64,000 bases of DNA, taken from the NCBI RefSeq assembly GCF_003994465.1, contig NZ_RZNX01000002.1, positions 549,550-613,549 on the forward strand, in the 5' to 3' direction. The position numbers and the translations under genes were made by a program. Positions 45,725 through 54,000 of this stretch are shown here, one piece after another. The notes under the pieces were generated by a model, which was not told where the DNA came from, did no database searches, and saw nothing but the letters and a program-made list of their open reading frames with translations. How positions within the stretch are numbered: position 1 is the stretch's first letter; each line of letters begins with the position of its first letter. This DNA comes from Paenibacillus zeisoli (lineage in GTDB: Bacteria; Bacillota; Bacilli; Paenibacillales; Paenibacillaceae).

Positions 45725-46689
45725 GCCGATCTTCCTCCCTTACCCAGCTGAACTCTTGGGTCAACCACAGCATATAATATATCCGCAATCAGGTTACCAA
45801 TGATAACTACCACTGCCGTAATTAACGTTATAGCCATAAGAACCGAGTATTCCCGGGCTACAGCCATATCGATGAACAGGCGTCCCATTCCCGGCCAGTT
45901 AAATACACTTTCTGTTAGAGCTGCGCCGCCCACCAAGATTGGCAGATCCAGACCCAGGACAGTAATAATAGGAATAAGAGCGTTGCGTAAGGCATGCCGG
46001 AAAATAACTCTTCTTTCTTTTACACCTTTTGCACGAGCCGTACGAATATAGTCCTGTTCCAACACTTCCAGCATACTGGAACGAGCATATTTGGAATAAG
46101 CAGCCAGGAAGCCCAAGGTCAGTACGGTAACAGGCAGGATTAAATGCATAAATAAGTTACCAATGTTCCCCTCTTTCCCCATAGTCCACATATCTGAGAG
46201 AGGTAGCCAATCCAGATTGAGTGCGAACATTTCCTGCAGAAGGATACCAAACCAAAAGGTTGGCATGGCAAAGCCCACATAAGAAACAAATGAAGCTGTC
46301 TGATCTGAAAGTCCGTATTCCTTGGTACTATTGTAAATCCCCCATGGAACAGCAATCAGCAGGGACAAAAGCCAAGCCACGCCCATGAGTACTACCGTGT
46401 TGCCTACTGTAGGCCATAGAATCTGACCTACTGGAAGATGATTCTTAAATGTATATCCAAGATCACCTTTAAGCAGTCCGCCTACCCACTTTATATATTG
46501 CACCGCTACCGGTTGATCGAGCCCTAGATTGTGTGCCTGTATCTTTGCTGCTTCCTGCGACAGACCCGGTGCCAAGAAAATTTTAGTAGGTCCACCCGGA
46601 GCAGCATGAATAAGACCAAAAGTAATGAGTGTGATAAGAAACAGAACCAAAATAGACTGCAGAACCCGGCGAATGAAATATTCAGTCAT
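45721..46689 (-). CDS. oppB: Peptide-type ABC transporter permease (OppB-like)
   Basis: 322 aa, GGGAGG before the ATG. N-terminus YFIRRVLQSILVLFLITLITFGLIHAAPGGP and EAA loop RTARAKGVKERRVIFRHALRNALIPI are standard OppB/DppB. Six membrane segments. It is separated from oppA by about 100 bp with a hairpin, so the binding protein is expected in excess over the channel. Confidence 0.94.
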   Translation of the reverse strand: MTEYFIRRVLQSILVLFLITLITFGLIHAAPGGPTKIFLAPGLSQEAAKIQAHNLGLDQPVAVQYIKWVGGLLKGDLGYTFKNHLPVGQILWPTVGNTVVLMGVAWLLSLLIAVPWGIYNSTKEYGLSDQTASFVSYVGFAMPTFWFGILLQEMFALNLDWLPLSDMWTMGKEGNIGNLFMHLILPVTVLTLGFLAAYSKYARSSMLEVLEQDYIRTARAKGVKERRVIFRHALRNALIPIITVLGLDLPILVGGAALTESVFNWPGMGRLFIDMAVAREYSVLMAITLITAVVVIIGNLIADILYAVVDPRVQLGKGGRSA

Positions 46690-46746
46690 TAACGATCCTC
46701 CCAGGATTGCACATTAGTACAATCAATTTAAGCCTGAAAACAAAAA

Positions 46747-46769
46747 AGGGAGAGGAGAAGACTCTCCTT
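46747..46769 (-). terminator. Intercistronic attenuating hairpin between oppA and oppB
   Basis: AGGGAGAG (46747-46754) pairs with CTCTCCTT (46762-46769); minus strand continues CTCCCTTTTTTG. It would reduce transcription past oppA. Confidence 0.7.
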
Positions 46770-46792
46770 CCCCCTCGTTTGTGATCTTGCAA

Positions 46793-48505
46793 TTATTGAG
46801 TTACCCACCAGTTCTGAATGTGGAAGAAATATCCATAAGGTAGTGAAGCTTCTGGTGCGTCTGCTTCAGCATATTTCACGCGTGGTCCCAGACCTTCTGG
46901 CTGTCCATATTGATACAGGAATACATATGGAAGATCAGTAGAAATTTCTTTACCAACTTCTTCATAAATCTTCTTACGTTCTGCTTGGTCAACTGTTGAG
47001 TAACCTTCTACCCAAAGCTTATCGAGCTTATCGTTCTTGTACCAGCCCATGTTTTGACCAGTTGGCGGGAAGTATTTAGAAGAGAAGGTTTGCTCGCCAT
47101 CTGGGTCCGGGTTATTCAGGGACCAAGACAAGAGTACTGCTGGGAACTTACCTGGAGTCAAGTTATTATCAGCCCAGGAAGAGAAGTCAATTGCTTTAGG
47201 TGTAACTTCGATTCCTACTTCTTTCAAGTTCTGCTGAATTACAGCTGCAACCTGTTGACGACGGCTGTTCCCTGCGTTGTATTGAAGCTCGAATGAGAAT
47301 CTGTGACCATCTTTAGTCAAGATGCCGTCGGAGCCTGCAACCCAACCATCTTCAGCAAGGAGTTTCTTAGCTGCAGCAGGATCATATTTATACTCAGTAA
47401 CGGCAGATCCTGGGTCAGCCCAAGTACCTGGAAGGAACGGTGCATTGAGTTTAGTACCAGTACCCTTAAGAATGTTATCAATCATACCTTGGCGGTTAAG
47501 CGCCGTAGCAATCGCTTGTCTTGTCTTCTGCCCAGTGAATGGTACGAATTTGTCCGGGAAGTTCTCTGGCTTGAAGTTAAAGGCTACATATTCATACAAC
47601 GGACCTGGGGCAAGAAGAACTGAAATTCCACTTTTCTTCTTCACGGCTTCAATTTGAGTAACAGGGATAGCTTGAATCAGGTCAGTATCTCCCTTAATCA
47701 ATGCAGATACCTCTGTGTTCTGATCCGCGTAGATTTTGTATACGACTTTGTCAATATGCGGTTTTTGACCCCAATAATTAGGATCTTTATCAAATGTAAG
47801 ATACTGCTTTTGCTTCCATTCTGTCCATTTCCAAGCTCCGTTAGTAACCGTCTTGGCAGGATCCTTACCATAAGGGTTGTCTTTCAGCTGCTCTGGCTTC
47901 ACATCTTTAAGAACGTGATAAGGAATCAGTTGATTGAACAAGCTGTATTGGAAAGGCGCAAATACTTGCTTAAGCGTGATCTTGATCGTTTGATCGTCAA
48001 CTTTGTCGAGTTTGTCAACTTTATCAAATTGGCCAATCCCAGGAGAACCTGCCTTCGGATCACGGAATGTATTAATTGTAAAAATTACGTCATCCGCAGT
48101 AACTGGCTGGCCGTCACTCCATTTTGCTTCTTTTTTCAGCTTAACTGTGTAAGTCTTACCATCTGCCGACACTTCAAGAGGAGCTGCTGCAAGAGACCAA
48201 GGTTCAGCCACAAGGTTACCTTTACGATCAAGGTCATACAAATTTGCCATTACAAATCTTGCGGCATCCGAAGATGCAGAGTTGTCTACATAAATTGGGT
48301 TAATCGATACGATATCGGAGAAGCTGCTGAATGTCAGTGTTCCTCCATCAACTGGCTTATCTGTAGATTTACTAGCATCTACTTCGGAACCTGTTGGGGC
48401 TTTAGTGCTGCTCTCGCTTGATTTCGTATTGCTGCATCCTACAAACAATGCTCCGAACAATGTTAGCGTCGCTAATAGGGCAATCCATTTTTTTGTTTTT
48501 ACCAT
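46793..48505 (-). CDS. oppA: Peptide-type ABC transporter substrate-binding lipoprotein (OppA-like)
   Basis: 570 aa from ATG 48505 (MVKTKKWIALLATLTLFGAL...), with GGGAGG upstream; an in-frame ATG 8 codons earlier is less well placed. The lipobox FVGC gives an acylated Cys near residue 24. A Ser/Thr-rich linker leads to an SBP_bac_5 domain: WSDGQPVTADDVIFTINTFRDP, TNGAWKWTEW, AFNFKP, TRQAIATALNRQGMIDNIL and the family C-terminus. It captures peptides (or nickel/other ligands of this class) outside the membrane. First gene of the importer. Confidence 0.95.
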   Translation of the reverse strand: MVKTKKWIALLATLTLFGALFVGCSNTKSSESSTKAPTGSEVDASKSTDKPVDGGTLTFSSFSDIVSINPIYVDNSASSDAARFVMANLYDLDRKGNLVAEPWSLAAAPLEVSADGKTYTVKLKKEAKWSDGQPVTADDVIFTINTFRDPKAGSPGIGQFDKVDKLDKVDDQTIKITLKQVFAPFQYSLFNQLIPYHVLKDVKPEQLKDNPYGKDPAKTVTNGAWKWTEWKQKQYLTFDKDPNYWGQKPHIDKVVYKIYADQNTEVSALIKGDTDLIQAIPVTQIEAVKKKSGISVLLAPGPLYEYVAFNFKPENFPDKFVPFTGQKTRQAIATALNRQGMIDNILKGTGTKLNAPFLPGTWADPGSAVTEYKYDPAAAKKLLAEDGWVAGSDGILTKDGHRFSFELQYNAGNSRRQQVAAVIQQNLKEVGIEVTPKAIDFSSWADNNLTPGKFPAVLLSWSLNNPDPDGEQTFSSKYFPPTGQNMGWYKNDKLDKLWVEGYSTVDQAERKKIYEEVGKEISTDLPYVFLYQYGQPEGLGPRVKYAEADAPEASLPYGYFFHIQNWWVTQ

Positions 48506-49076
48506 TAACGTGTTCCTCCCATTTCTCAATTTTGTTGTCTTACTGTCCTACCTCCGGGCCGAAGCTAACCTCACGTTCTTCTAATTCTGTCTACGGTATG
48601 AATGAATTGGTTCATTCATATGCTTACGTGGGCTGTGACCCCCCTTGTGTTTCAGAATCCTAGAATTGTTTAATTAACTTCTAATATATTGTTGTTCAAT
48701 ATATCCTAATAAAAAAAGCAATAATATACATAAGTTTACTCGGAATTATAATTTTAATGGCAAACTCTGGATGTCTACCCCCGGTTCTTTAGTTAACCAT
48801 GGGTCAATTTAATGTTAATGCCTTCCATTATGTTTTCCAAATAAAAACAAGTATATTATTAATGCTATGATTCATTATTAGTAAATAATATACATTAAAT
48901 TTACTAAAATTCCAACTATATTTACAGTCAGTTTTTAATTTTTTTTTAATGTAACGTATAGAAAATACTTTTCACTGAGCTTTTTATAGTTTTACAAACT
49001 TAATTAAAGCTTAAAATTTAATGTGCATATAACAAAAAAAGCAGCCATTAGATGGCTGCTTTCTATATACCCCGTA
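48506..49076. other. 570-bp intergenic region upstream of oppA
   Basis: Very AT-rich between 48670 and 49030. A perfect 9-bp hairpin ATGAATGAA/TTCATTCAT (48598-48619) lies in the presumed oppA 5' leader. No T-box or known riboswitch was recognised. No gene on either strand. Confidence 0.55.
49038..49062 (-). terminator. Terminator of rpsF-ssb-rpsR
   Basis: AAAGCAGCCA (49038-49047) and TGGCTGCTTT (49053-49062), perfect 10-bp stem, followed on the minus strand by TTTTGTTATATG. Confidence 0.9.
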
Positions 49077-49349
49077 CTACTCTGTTGTGTAAGGCAACAA
49101 TGCAACTTGACGGGAACGTTTGATTGCGATAGTCAACAAACGTTGGTATTTTGCGCTAGTGCCGGTTACACGACGTGGCAAAATTTTTCCGCGTTCGCTG
49201 ATGAATTTCTTCAACAGTTCAGTGTCTTTATAGTCAATGTGAGTAATTTTGTTCACAGTGAAGAAGCACACTTTACGACGTTTGTTACGGCCGCCACGGC
49301 GAGCCGGTCTTTTGTCGTTGTCTCCGCCTTCTCTTGGTTTAAAAGCCAT
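49077..49349 (-). CDS. rpsR: 30S ribosomal protein S18
   Basis: 90 aa, AAAGGAC before the [67 protein letters not shown] is the S18 signature. S18 pairs with S6 on the 30S platform, and the pair may repress this operon through the leader RNA. Confidence 0.98.
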   Translation of the reverse strand: MAFKPREGGDNDKRPARRGGRNKRRKVCFFTVNKITHIDYKDTELLKKFISERGKILPRRVTGTSAKYQRLLTIAIKRSRQVALLPYTTE

Positions 49350-49371
49350 GCTGTATCAGTCCTTTCCAATA

Positions 49372-49851
49372 TTAAAATGGCAAATCGTCATCCGATATAT
49401 CGATCGGTTTTCCGTCATCGGAGAATGGATCTTGATTGCCTCGGGAATTGCTATTGCCGCCACGGTTCGCACCGCCGCCGCTACCACCAAACGATGGTGC
49501 TTCTTCCCGTTGACCGCTACCGCCACCTTCTCGATTCGACTCCAAGAAACGGACATTATCGGCGATGACTTCGGTCACGTATACACGTTTACCTTCGTTA
49601 TTATCGTAATTCCGTACTTGAATGCGTCCTTCGACTGCGGTCAGACGACCTTTACGCAAGTAGTTGGCACAAGTCTCTGCCAGCTGTCTCCACGTAACGA
49701 CCGGTATAAAGTCCGCTTCGCGTTCTCCGCCTTGTGAGGTGAATGGTCTGTCTACCGCAATGGTAAACTGGGTGACCGCCACGCCCGCTGGGGTATAACG
49801 CAGCTCTGGATCACGAGTAAGTCTTCCGATGAGAATGACACGGTTCAACAA
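49372..49851 (-). CDS. ssb: Single-stranded DNA-binding protein
   Basis: 159 aa from TTG 49851 with GAGGAGGGG upstream (the following codon is also TTG). OB-fold: [34 protein letters not shown]; a Gly/Ser/Asn-rich linker; and the conserved acidic tip DISDDDLPF that binds partner proteins. It protects single-stranded DNA in replication and repair. Middle gene of rpsF-ssb-rpsR. Confidence 0.98.
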   Translation of the reverse strand: MLNRVILIGRLTRDPELRYTPAGVAVTQFTIAVDRPFTSQGGEREADFIPVVTWRQLAETCANYLRKGRLTAVEGRIQVRNYDNNEGKRVYVTEVIADNVRFLESNREGGGSGQREEAPSFGGSGGGANRGGNSNSRGNQDPFSDDGKPIDISDDDLPF

Positions 49852-49891
49852 TCTGGTCCCCTCCTCTGAGCGATAAATTTACAAACACATC

Positions 49892-50176
49892 TTAAGCAAC
49901 GTCTTTTGTAATGAGATAACGGATAACTTCGTCGGAAATTTTCAAAATACGTTCCAACTCGTTAATTACATCCGTAGTCGCAGTAAAGTTCACTAGTACG
50001 TAAACTCCATCACGAATCTTGTTGATCTCATACGCAAGCCGGCGTTTGCCTAAAACATCATGCTTTGTAATTTCCCCGCCGTTTTGGATGATGCCTTGGA
50101 ATTTTTCGACTACAGCTTGAAGAGCTTCCTGCTCAAGATCTGGACGAATAATGTACATCACTTCGTATTTGCGCAT
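49892..50176 (-). CDS. rpsF: 30S ribosomal protein S6
   Basis: 94 aa from ATG 50176, which has GAGGAGGTG upstream. MRKYEVMYIIRPDLEQEA, KHDVLGKRRLAYEINKIRDGVYVLVNF and the end VIRYLITK are typical S6. First gene of the operon with a structured leader. Confidence 0.98.
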   Translation of the reverse strand: MRKYEVMYIIRPDLEQEALQAVVEKFQGIIQNGGEITKHDVLGKRRLAYEINKIRDGVYVLVNFTATTDVINELERILKISDEVIRYLITKDVA

Positions 50177-50249
50177 ATCTTTCACCTCCTCTTGGACTCA
50201 CGGCCCCCAATGCATAGCTTGGGAGCAAGGAGCGAGCGTAAACTCGCAC
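50177..50249 (-). promoter_or_regulatory. Probable S6:S18 autoregulatory leader of rpsF
   Basis: The RNA between the promoter and the S6 ribosome site can form CCCAA/TTGGG with a small loop, immediately followed by GGCCGTGAG, and has an upstream GCGAG/CTCGC stem. This arrangement, with a CCG next to a stem just before rpsF, matches the S6:S18 leader motif described for many bacteria. Called from memory of the motif, not from a covariance search. Confidence 0.55.
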
Positions 50250-50255
50250 CATAGT

Positions 50256-50284
50256 AATATAACAAATTTGAAAGCCTGATGCAA
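50256..50284 (-). promoter_or_regulatory. Sigma-A promoter of rpsF-ssb-rpsR
   Basis: Minus strand TTGCAT (rc of 50279-50284), 17-nt spacer, TATATT (rc of 50256-50261). Confidence 0.75.
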
Positions 50285-50432
50285 GTGAAACTGAATGAAA
50301 TAAAGAATATATGTTCCTAATCCGTTATGAACTTCCAAGTTCCTGCCGCCGCATCTCCACATGAACTGCCAATGGAGCGTGCACACTAAGGCAGTAAAAC
50401 CTACTTTAATATTGGAAGGGAGATCAGTGATT

Positions 50433-50630
50433 ATGGGTGAGCAAACTGAGTTCGAACCCGGAGATAAAGCGCCAAACCCCGGCATTTATACGGAGGTAGG
50501 TGAAGCGCGCAGCTTCCATACCCAAATTCAGGATCCGAAGCGTGTCGAGCTAGAACGTGGGGACATCTTCCCGGAAACAAGTAAAAAGAATCGCAAGTGG
50601 AAAAAGGCCGAAAAGGCACGCGTTCATTAA
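50433..50630 (+). CDS. yjzC: YjzC-family small protein
   Basis: 65 aa from ATG 50433, GAAGGGAG upstream. MGEQTEFEPGDKAPNPGIYTEVGE, then DPKRVELERGDIFPETSKKNRKW, matches the YjzC pattern (FKPGNKAPNDGxYxExGE...LKAGDKFPExSxxxRxW). Function unknown; soluble. The family is found in Bacillales. Confidence 0.85.
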   Translation: MGEQTEFEPGDKAPNPGIYTEVGEARSFHTQIQDPKRVELERGDIFPETSKKNRKWKKAEKARVH

Positions 50631-50639
50631 TGTAATATT

Positions 50640-50930
50640 TTACCAATCACTAAACTGTATAACATTTCGCCCTACTGCACATTCTATCTTTAGACGGCGT
50701 ACAAGAGAGGTGTGGTTCCGTTGGACCTGTTCAGCGAAACATCCGTTAGGAGTCTTATTCACAACTCGATGTTCAGTGTAAATTAAAGAAATATTCGGTG
50801 CCTCTTCTGTGAAGAAGAAGCTGCAGGGTATATGCTTTAGTTCTCTGGTTAGGAACGTGAGGCGCCCAAGGAGGACCCCTCTTCCTGGTGCTTCCAGCGT
50901 AAGGTTGCAATTGCCGAATGTCTCCTGCAT
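50640..50930 (-). CDS. Possible 96-aa hypothetical protein
   Basis: An open frame with a fairly natural composition (SFFFTEEAPNISLIYTEHRV, SLVRRLKIECAVGRNVIQFS) but no ribosome site before its ATG and no recognised family. It is antisense to the 340-bp gap after yjzC and may be spurious. Confidence 0.3.
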   Translation of the reverse strand: MQETFGNCNLTLEAPGRGVLLGRLTFLTRELKHIPCSFFFTEEAPNISLIYTEHRVVNKTPNGCFAEQVQRNHTSLVRRLKIECAVGRNVIQFSDW

Positions 50931-50974
50931 TTGTGTGAGAGAAGAATTCCAAATGTGCGCCGTCTACCACAAAG

Positions 50975-50994
50975 AGGTCCCCTTATGGGGACCT
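50975..50994 (+). terminator. Strong plus-strand terminator 340 bp after yjzC
   Basis: AGGTCCCC (50975-50982), TTAT, GGGGACCT (50987-50994), then TTTTAATT. Perfect 8-bp stem with a T-tract on the plus strand only, so a plus-strand transcript ends here. Confidence 0.85.
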
Positions 50995-51046
50995 TTTTAA
51001 TTCATCTTGTTTAACTTATCGCATGTGGTGAATATAACAACAAAAA

Positions 51047-51068
51047 AATCTCCGCGGTTACGGAGATT
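51047..51068 (-). terminator. Terminator after tRNA-Ser
   Basis: AATCTCCG (51047-51054), loop CGGTTA, CGGAGATT (51061-51068); minus strand continues TTTTTTTG. Confidence 0.9.
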
Positions 51069-51094
51069 ATCTCAATTAAAATCATATTCAGAAG

Positions 51095-51185
51095 TGGCGG
51101 AAAGAGTGGGATTCGAACCCACGCACGCCTTGCGACGCCTAGCTGATTTCGAGTCAGCCCCCTTGGGCCTCTTGGGTACCTTTCC
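51095..51185 (-). tRNA. tRNA-Ser (CGA)
   Basis: 91-nt class II tRNA. Acceptor arm GGAAAGG with TCTTTCC, discriminator G and encoded CCA at the 3' end. Anticodon stem GCTGA/TCAGC encloses CTCGAAA, so the anticodon is CGA (reads UCG). A long variable arm and the T-loop GGGTTCGAATCCC are clear. A terminator follows directly. Confidence 0.95.
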
Positions 51186-51273
51186 GCAGCAATAATGATT
51201 TTAACATATTGCCATACAGTTTGCAATATAGCTTAATCTTCCCGGATCAGCAGCCCTTTTTTACTTAATCTGA

Positions 51274-51507
51274 CTATATTGATGTCATCTCGCTGCCTTG
51301 GTCCCCTTCTGCTGATCTAAGTACCTTCTTCATATTTTTCTCGAACTTGGCTCTTGGAATCAGAACGCTATGCTTGCAGCCTACACACTTAATTCGTATA
51401 TCCATGCCCATCCGGATAATCTCCATTTCATTACTGCCGCAAGGGTGACTTTTCTTCATTTGAACAATATCACCAAGCTGAAATACTTTACGTTCCAATA
51501 CATACAA
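51274..51507 (-). CDS. DUF951 small protein
   Basis: 77 aa, AAGGAG before the ATG. FQLGDIVQMKKSHPCGSNEMEIIRMGMDIRIKCVGCKHSVLIPRAKFEKN is the DUF951 signature, with a CGSN and a CxxC pair that may hold zinc. Its role is unknown. It follows mscS closely, a conserved Bacillales pairing. Confidence 0.92.
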   Translation of the reverse strand: MYVLERKVFQLGDIVQMKKSHPCGSNEMEIIRMGMDIRIKCVGCKHSVLIPRAKFEKNMKKVLRSAEGDQGSEMTSI

Positions 51508-51549
51508 CTCCTTCGCGCAATGTAAGCTTAGATTAGCTAAGAATGTGTC

Positions 51550-52431
51550 TTATGCCTCAGCTGCGAGCCCATCCCCGACTTCATCCAGGGCCTCCTTCGC
51601 ATAAGTCTGGATCTCCCGCTCTACCTCTGAACGTTTGCCCGGCAAGCATTCAGCTGCAATTCTCACTACATATTCACTTGTTGTAATGGACTGAACTCCG
51701 AGTACATTAGGCACGTTCGCCAATGCTTCTGTGTTCTCTTTTAATTGCGTCATGGATCTTCTCAGGATTTCCAGAGAATCGTCCAGCTTCCTTTGGTTGC
51801 TTATCGGAATATCAACAACAGCCAGAGCATTATTAAGCGAGTAATTGGTAACATTCGTGATCATACCATTTGGAATTATATGTACCTCACCTGTCCAACT
51901 AACCAATCTTGTTGTGCGCAGCCCAATGATCTCTACAGTCCCTTTTAAAGTTCCAGTCTGGATCACATCTCCTACGGCGAATTGATCCTCAAGTATAATG
52001 AAGAATCCTGTGATCACATCTTTGACAAGACTTTGTGCACCAAACCCGATTGCCAGTCCGAAGACGCCTGCTCCCGCAAGCAGAGGAGCCAATTCAACTC
52101 CAAACTCCCCGAGCAAAAGCATAATCATTACAAAGTTACTCGCGATCGATATGACATTCTTAAGCAATTCTCCGACAGTTACGAATCGGCGCGGATTCAC
52201 ATTAATGCGGCTTTCCTCATGACGCTGAAGAGAATGGTCAATAAATTTAAATACAATTTTGATAAATACCCGGGTGATGATCATAATGACTATAATTCTT
52301 ATGCAGGAAAATAGCACGTTCTCCCACATATCTATATTCGTGAACCACTCCCAAATTTTATCTTTCCAAGTTGCCGCCGTTTGTAATGCTTGGCCTGTCA
52401 TTCCTTTAGGTGCTTCTGCAGCGAAGAACAT
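51550..52431 (-). CDS. MscS-family mechanosensitive channel
   Basis: 293 aa from ATG 52431 with GGAGGGAG upstream. N-terminal membrane helices (about 40-65 and 80-105), the pore helix LLAGAGVFGLAIGFGAQSLVKDVITGFFIILEDQFAVGDVI with Gly/Ala packing residues, then the beta domain with TGTLKGTVEIIGLRTTRLVSWTGEVHIIPNGMI. It releases solutes on hypo-osmotic shock. Similar in size to YkuT-type channels. Confidence 0.95.
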   Translation of the reverse strand: MFFAAEAPKGMTGQALQTAATWKDKIWEWFTNIDMWENVLFSCIRIIVIMIITRVFIKIVFKFIDHSLQRHEESRINVNPRRFVTVGELLKNVISIASNFVMIMLLLGEFGVELAPLLAGAGVFGLAIGFGAQSLVKDVITGFFIILEDQFAVGDVIQTGTLKGTVEIIGLRTTRLVSWTGEVHIIPNGMITNVTNYSLNNALAVVDIPISNQRKLDDSLEILRRSMTQLKENTEALANVPNVLGVQSITTSEYVVRIAAECLPGKRSEVEREIQTYAKEALDEVGDGLAAEA

Positions 52432-52483
52432 GGCACTCCCTCCTCTTCCATACAGCAAAGCTTTGACTTAATTGAATTAAGTC

Positions 52484-52747
52484 TCACTCCGAATCTAGAT
52501 CAATCGTAACATAACCCTGCATTTCTTTCGAATAGATCCCCCTGATCTCTACCCTTTCTGATCTTATTATATTTCTCACCACAGACAAACTCTCAGGTTC
52601 AAACTGAATAGAAAGCGCACACCCGGCTGTTATCTCCTTCGGTGTCGGGAACAGGTCCATCTCTACCTCTGCATACTCGAGCAGCATTTCCGCGCGCAGC
52701 GCCTGTTGGGTAGAATCAAAGGCCATCACAAGCCAATTATCCATCAT
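52484..52747 (-). CDS. DUF3343 protein (putative Se/S carrier-like)
   Basis: 87 aa from ATG 52747, with AAGGAG upstream; the longer frame is leader. MMDNWLVMAFDSTQQALRAE, EVEMDLFPTPKEITAGCALSIQFE matches DUF3343, whose GCG/GCAL cysteine is proposed to carry sulfur or selenium from a cysteine desulfurase. A class V aminotransferase (desulfurase-like) gene lies 1.3 kb downstream on the same strand. Confidence 0.85.
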   Translation of the reverse strand: MMDNWLVMAFDSTQQALRAEMLLEYAEVEMDLFPTPKEITAGCALSIQFEPESLSVVRNIIRSERVEIRGIYSKEMQGYVTIDLDSE

Positions 52748-52893
52748 CGTACGTTTCTCCTTCTTAAGCGGATTGCAGGTGCTCTCCAAGTATAAAATCT
52801 TCCTAATATTCATATACTAACTACTATATTGGTACAACTACAGACTATGTAACCGGCAGCGCTTCTCCCATATTGAATGGAAAGGAAGATTTT

Positions 52894-53547
52894 ATGTCTC
52901 ATACAGATCCAACCCTTGCTGCTCAGGAGATTCCTTATTTAAAAATACTACATACTGAGCCCGGCATACATTCAGCTATTATTCATCGGCTTCTTCTCCA
53001 TTTTGCCAAGCTATCCGTCCGGCAGGAGATCGTCATTGTCTGTATTGGTACAGACAGGTCTACAGGTGATTGTCTGGGTCCCCTCGTCGGAACAGCCCTG
53101 TCTAAACTGCAGTGCAGTAGCTTCCATCTCTATGGTACCTTAGATGAACCTGTACATGCCATGAACCTTAAAGACACACTTCTTCACATCCAGCAGGTTC
53201 ATGATAATCCGTTTGTTATAGGTATAGATGCCTGCCTTGGTCAATCATCCAGTGTGGGTTGTATTCAGGTTGTTCATGGTCCCCTTCGCCCTGGTGCAGG
53301 GGTAAACAAAGAACTGCCGCCGGTCGGCGATATCCATCTTACGGGCATCGTCAATGTCGGCGGCTTTATGGAATATTTTGTATTACAAAATACTCGGCTT
53401 AGTCTTGTTATGCGTTTGTCTGATATTATCGCAACCAGCCTGTATGGTGCCATAAAGGAATGGGACCGCAGCTTTAGGCCTCTTGTTCGGCGAGAAGAAT
53501 GGCGTCCTTTTCCTCAGGAGAGAGTGAATAAGGCGACTCCCCTTTAA
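52894..53547 (+). CDS. yyaC: YyaC-family spore-associated protein
   Basis: 217 aa from ATG 52894 with AAAGGAAG upstream. IVIVCIGTDRSTGDCLGPLVGTALSKL, YGTLDEPVHAMNL and VIGIDACLGQSSSVGCIQVVHGPLRPGAGVNKELPPVGDIHLTGIVNVGGFMEYFVLQNTRL are the YyaC/GPR-like signatures with conserved Asp and Glu. It is a sporulation protein related to the germination protease. Its presence says the organism forms endospores. The 3' end overlaps the convergent DUF4446 gene by 74 bp. Confidence 0.94.
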   Translation: MSHTDPTLAAQEIPYLKILHTEPGIHSAIIHRLLLHFAKLSVRQEIVIVCIGTDRSTGDCLGPLVGTALSKLQCSSFHLYGTLDEPVHAMNLKDTLLHIQQVHDNPFVIGIDACLGQSSSVGCIQVVHGPLRPGAGVNKELPPVGDIHLTGIVNVGGFMEYFVLQNTRLSLVMRLSDIIATSLYGAIKEWDRSFRPLVRREEWRPFPQERVNKATPL

Positions 53548-53974
53548 CGACTGGCTTCGCATATACATAAGAGCCATCTCGGTTGTAGATGCCCGTCAGG
53601 ACAATTCCGTCCTGCTGACTATCTATAAATGCCACAGAGAAGCTAAGTTCATTCCCTCGTTCATTAAAGGCATTATATCGTTTAATGCCTATTTTTGCTT
53701 TTTGCTTAGGAAGCAGCTTCTGGATGGATTGCAGTTGCCGCTGCTGATCCCCCTGCTCATCCTCGATAGAATCCAATTGAACCTTGAGATCAATAAGCAG
53801 TGTCTCCAGGTTCTCTACTCCTGCCCCGGCCATCATAATCTCATATTTACGACGCATCTTCTTCAGCTTGCTTCCCTGTACGATATTCCAGATGAGAAAT
53901 AAGATAAACAACAAGGCGGTTCCCACGATGATTAATCCCAATTGTTCGCTGAAAAGTTTATTCCATTCCCCCAT
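53474..53974 (-). CDS. DUF4446 membrane-anchored protein
   Basis: 166 aa, AGGGG before the ATG. One N-terminal membrane segment (LGLIIVGTALLFILFLIWNIV), a coiled coil (about 35-90), and a beta-rich C-terminal domain (IKRYNAFNERGNELSFSVAFIDSQQDGIVLTGIYNRDGSYVYAKPV) that defines DUF4446. Function unknown; commonly found just upstream of parB in Firmicutes. Confidence 0.92.
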   Translation of the reverse strand: MGEWNKLFSEQLGLIIVGTALLFILFLIWNIVQGSKLKKMRRKYEIMMAGAGVENLETLLIDLKVQLDSIEDEQGDQQRQLQSIQKLLPKQKAKIGIKRYNAFNERGNELSFSVAFIDSQQDGIVLTGIYNRDGSYVYAKPVVKGESPYSLSPEEKDAILLAEQEA

Positions 53975-54000
53975 GCCTGGCTCTACCCCTCTATCATAAT

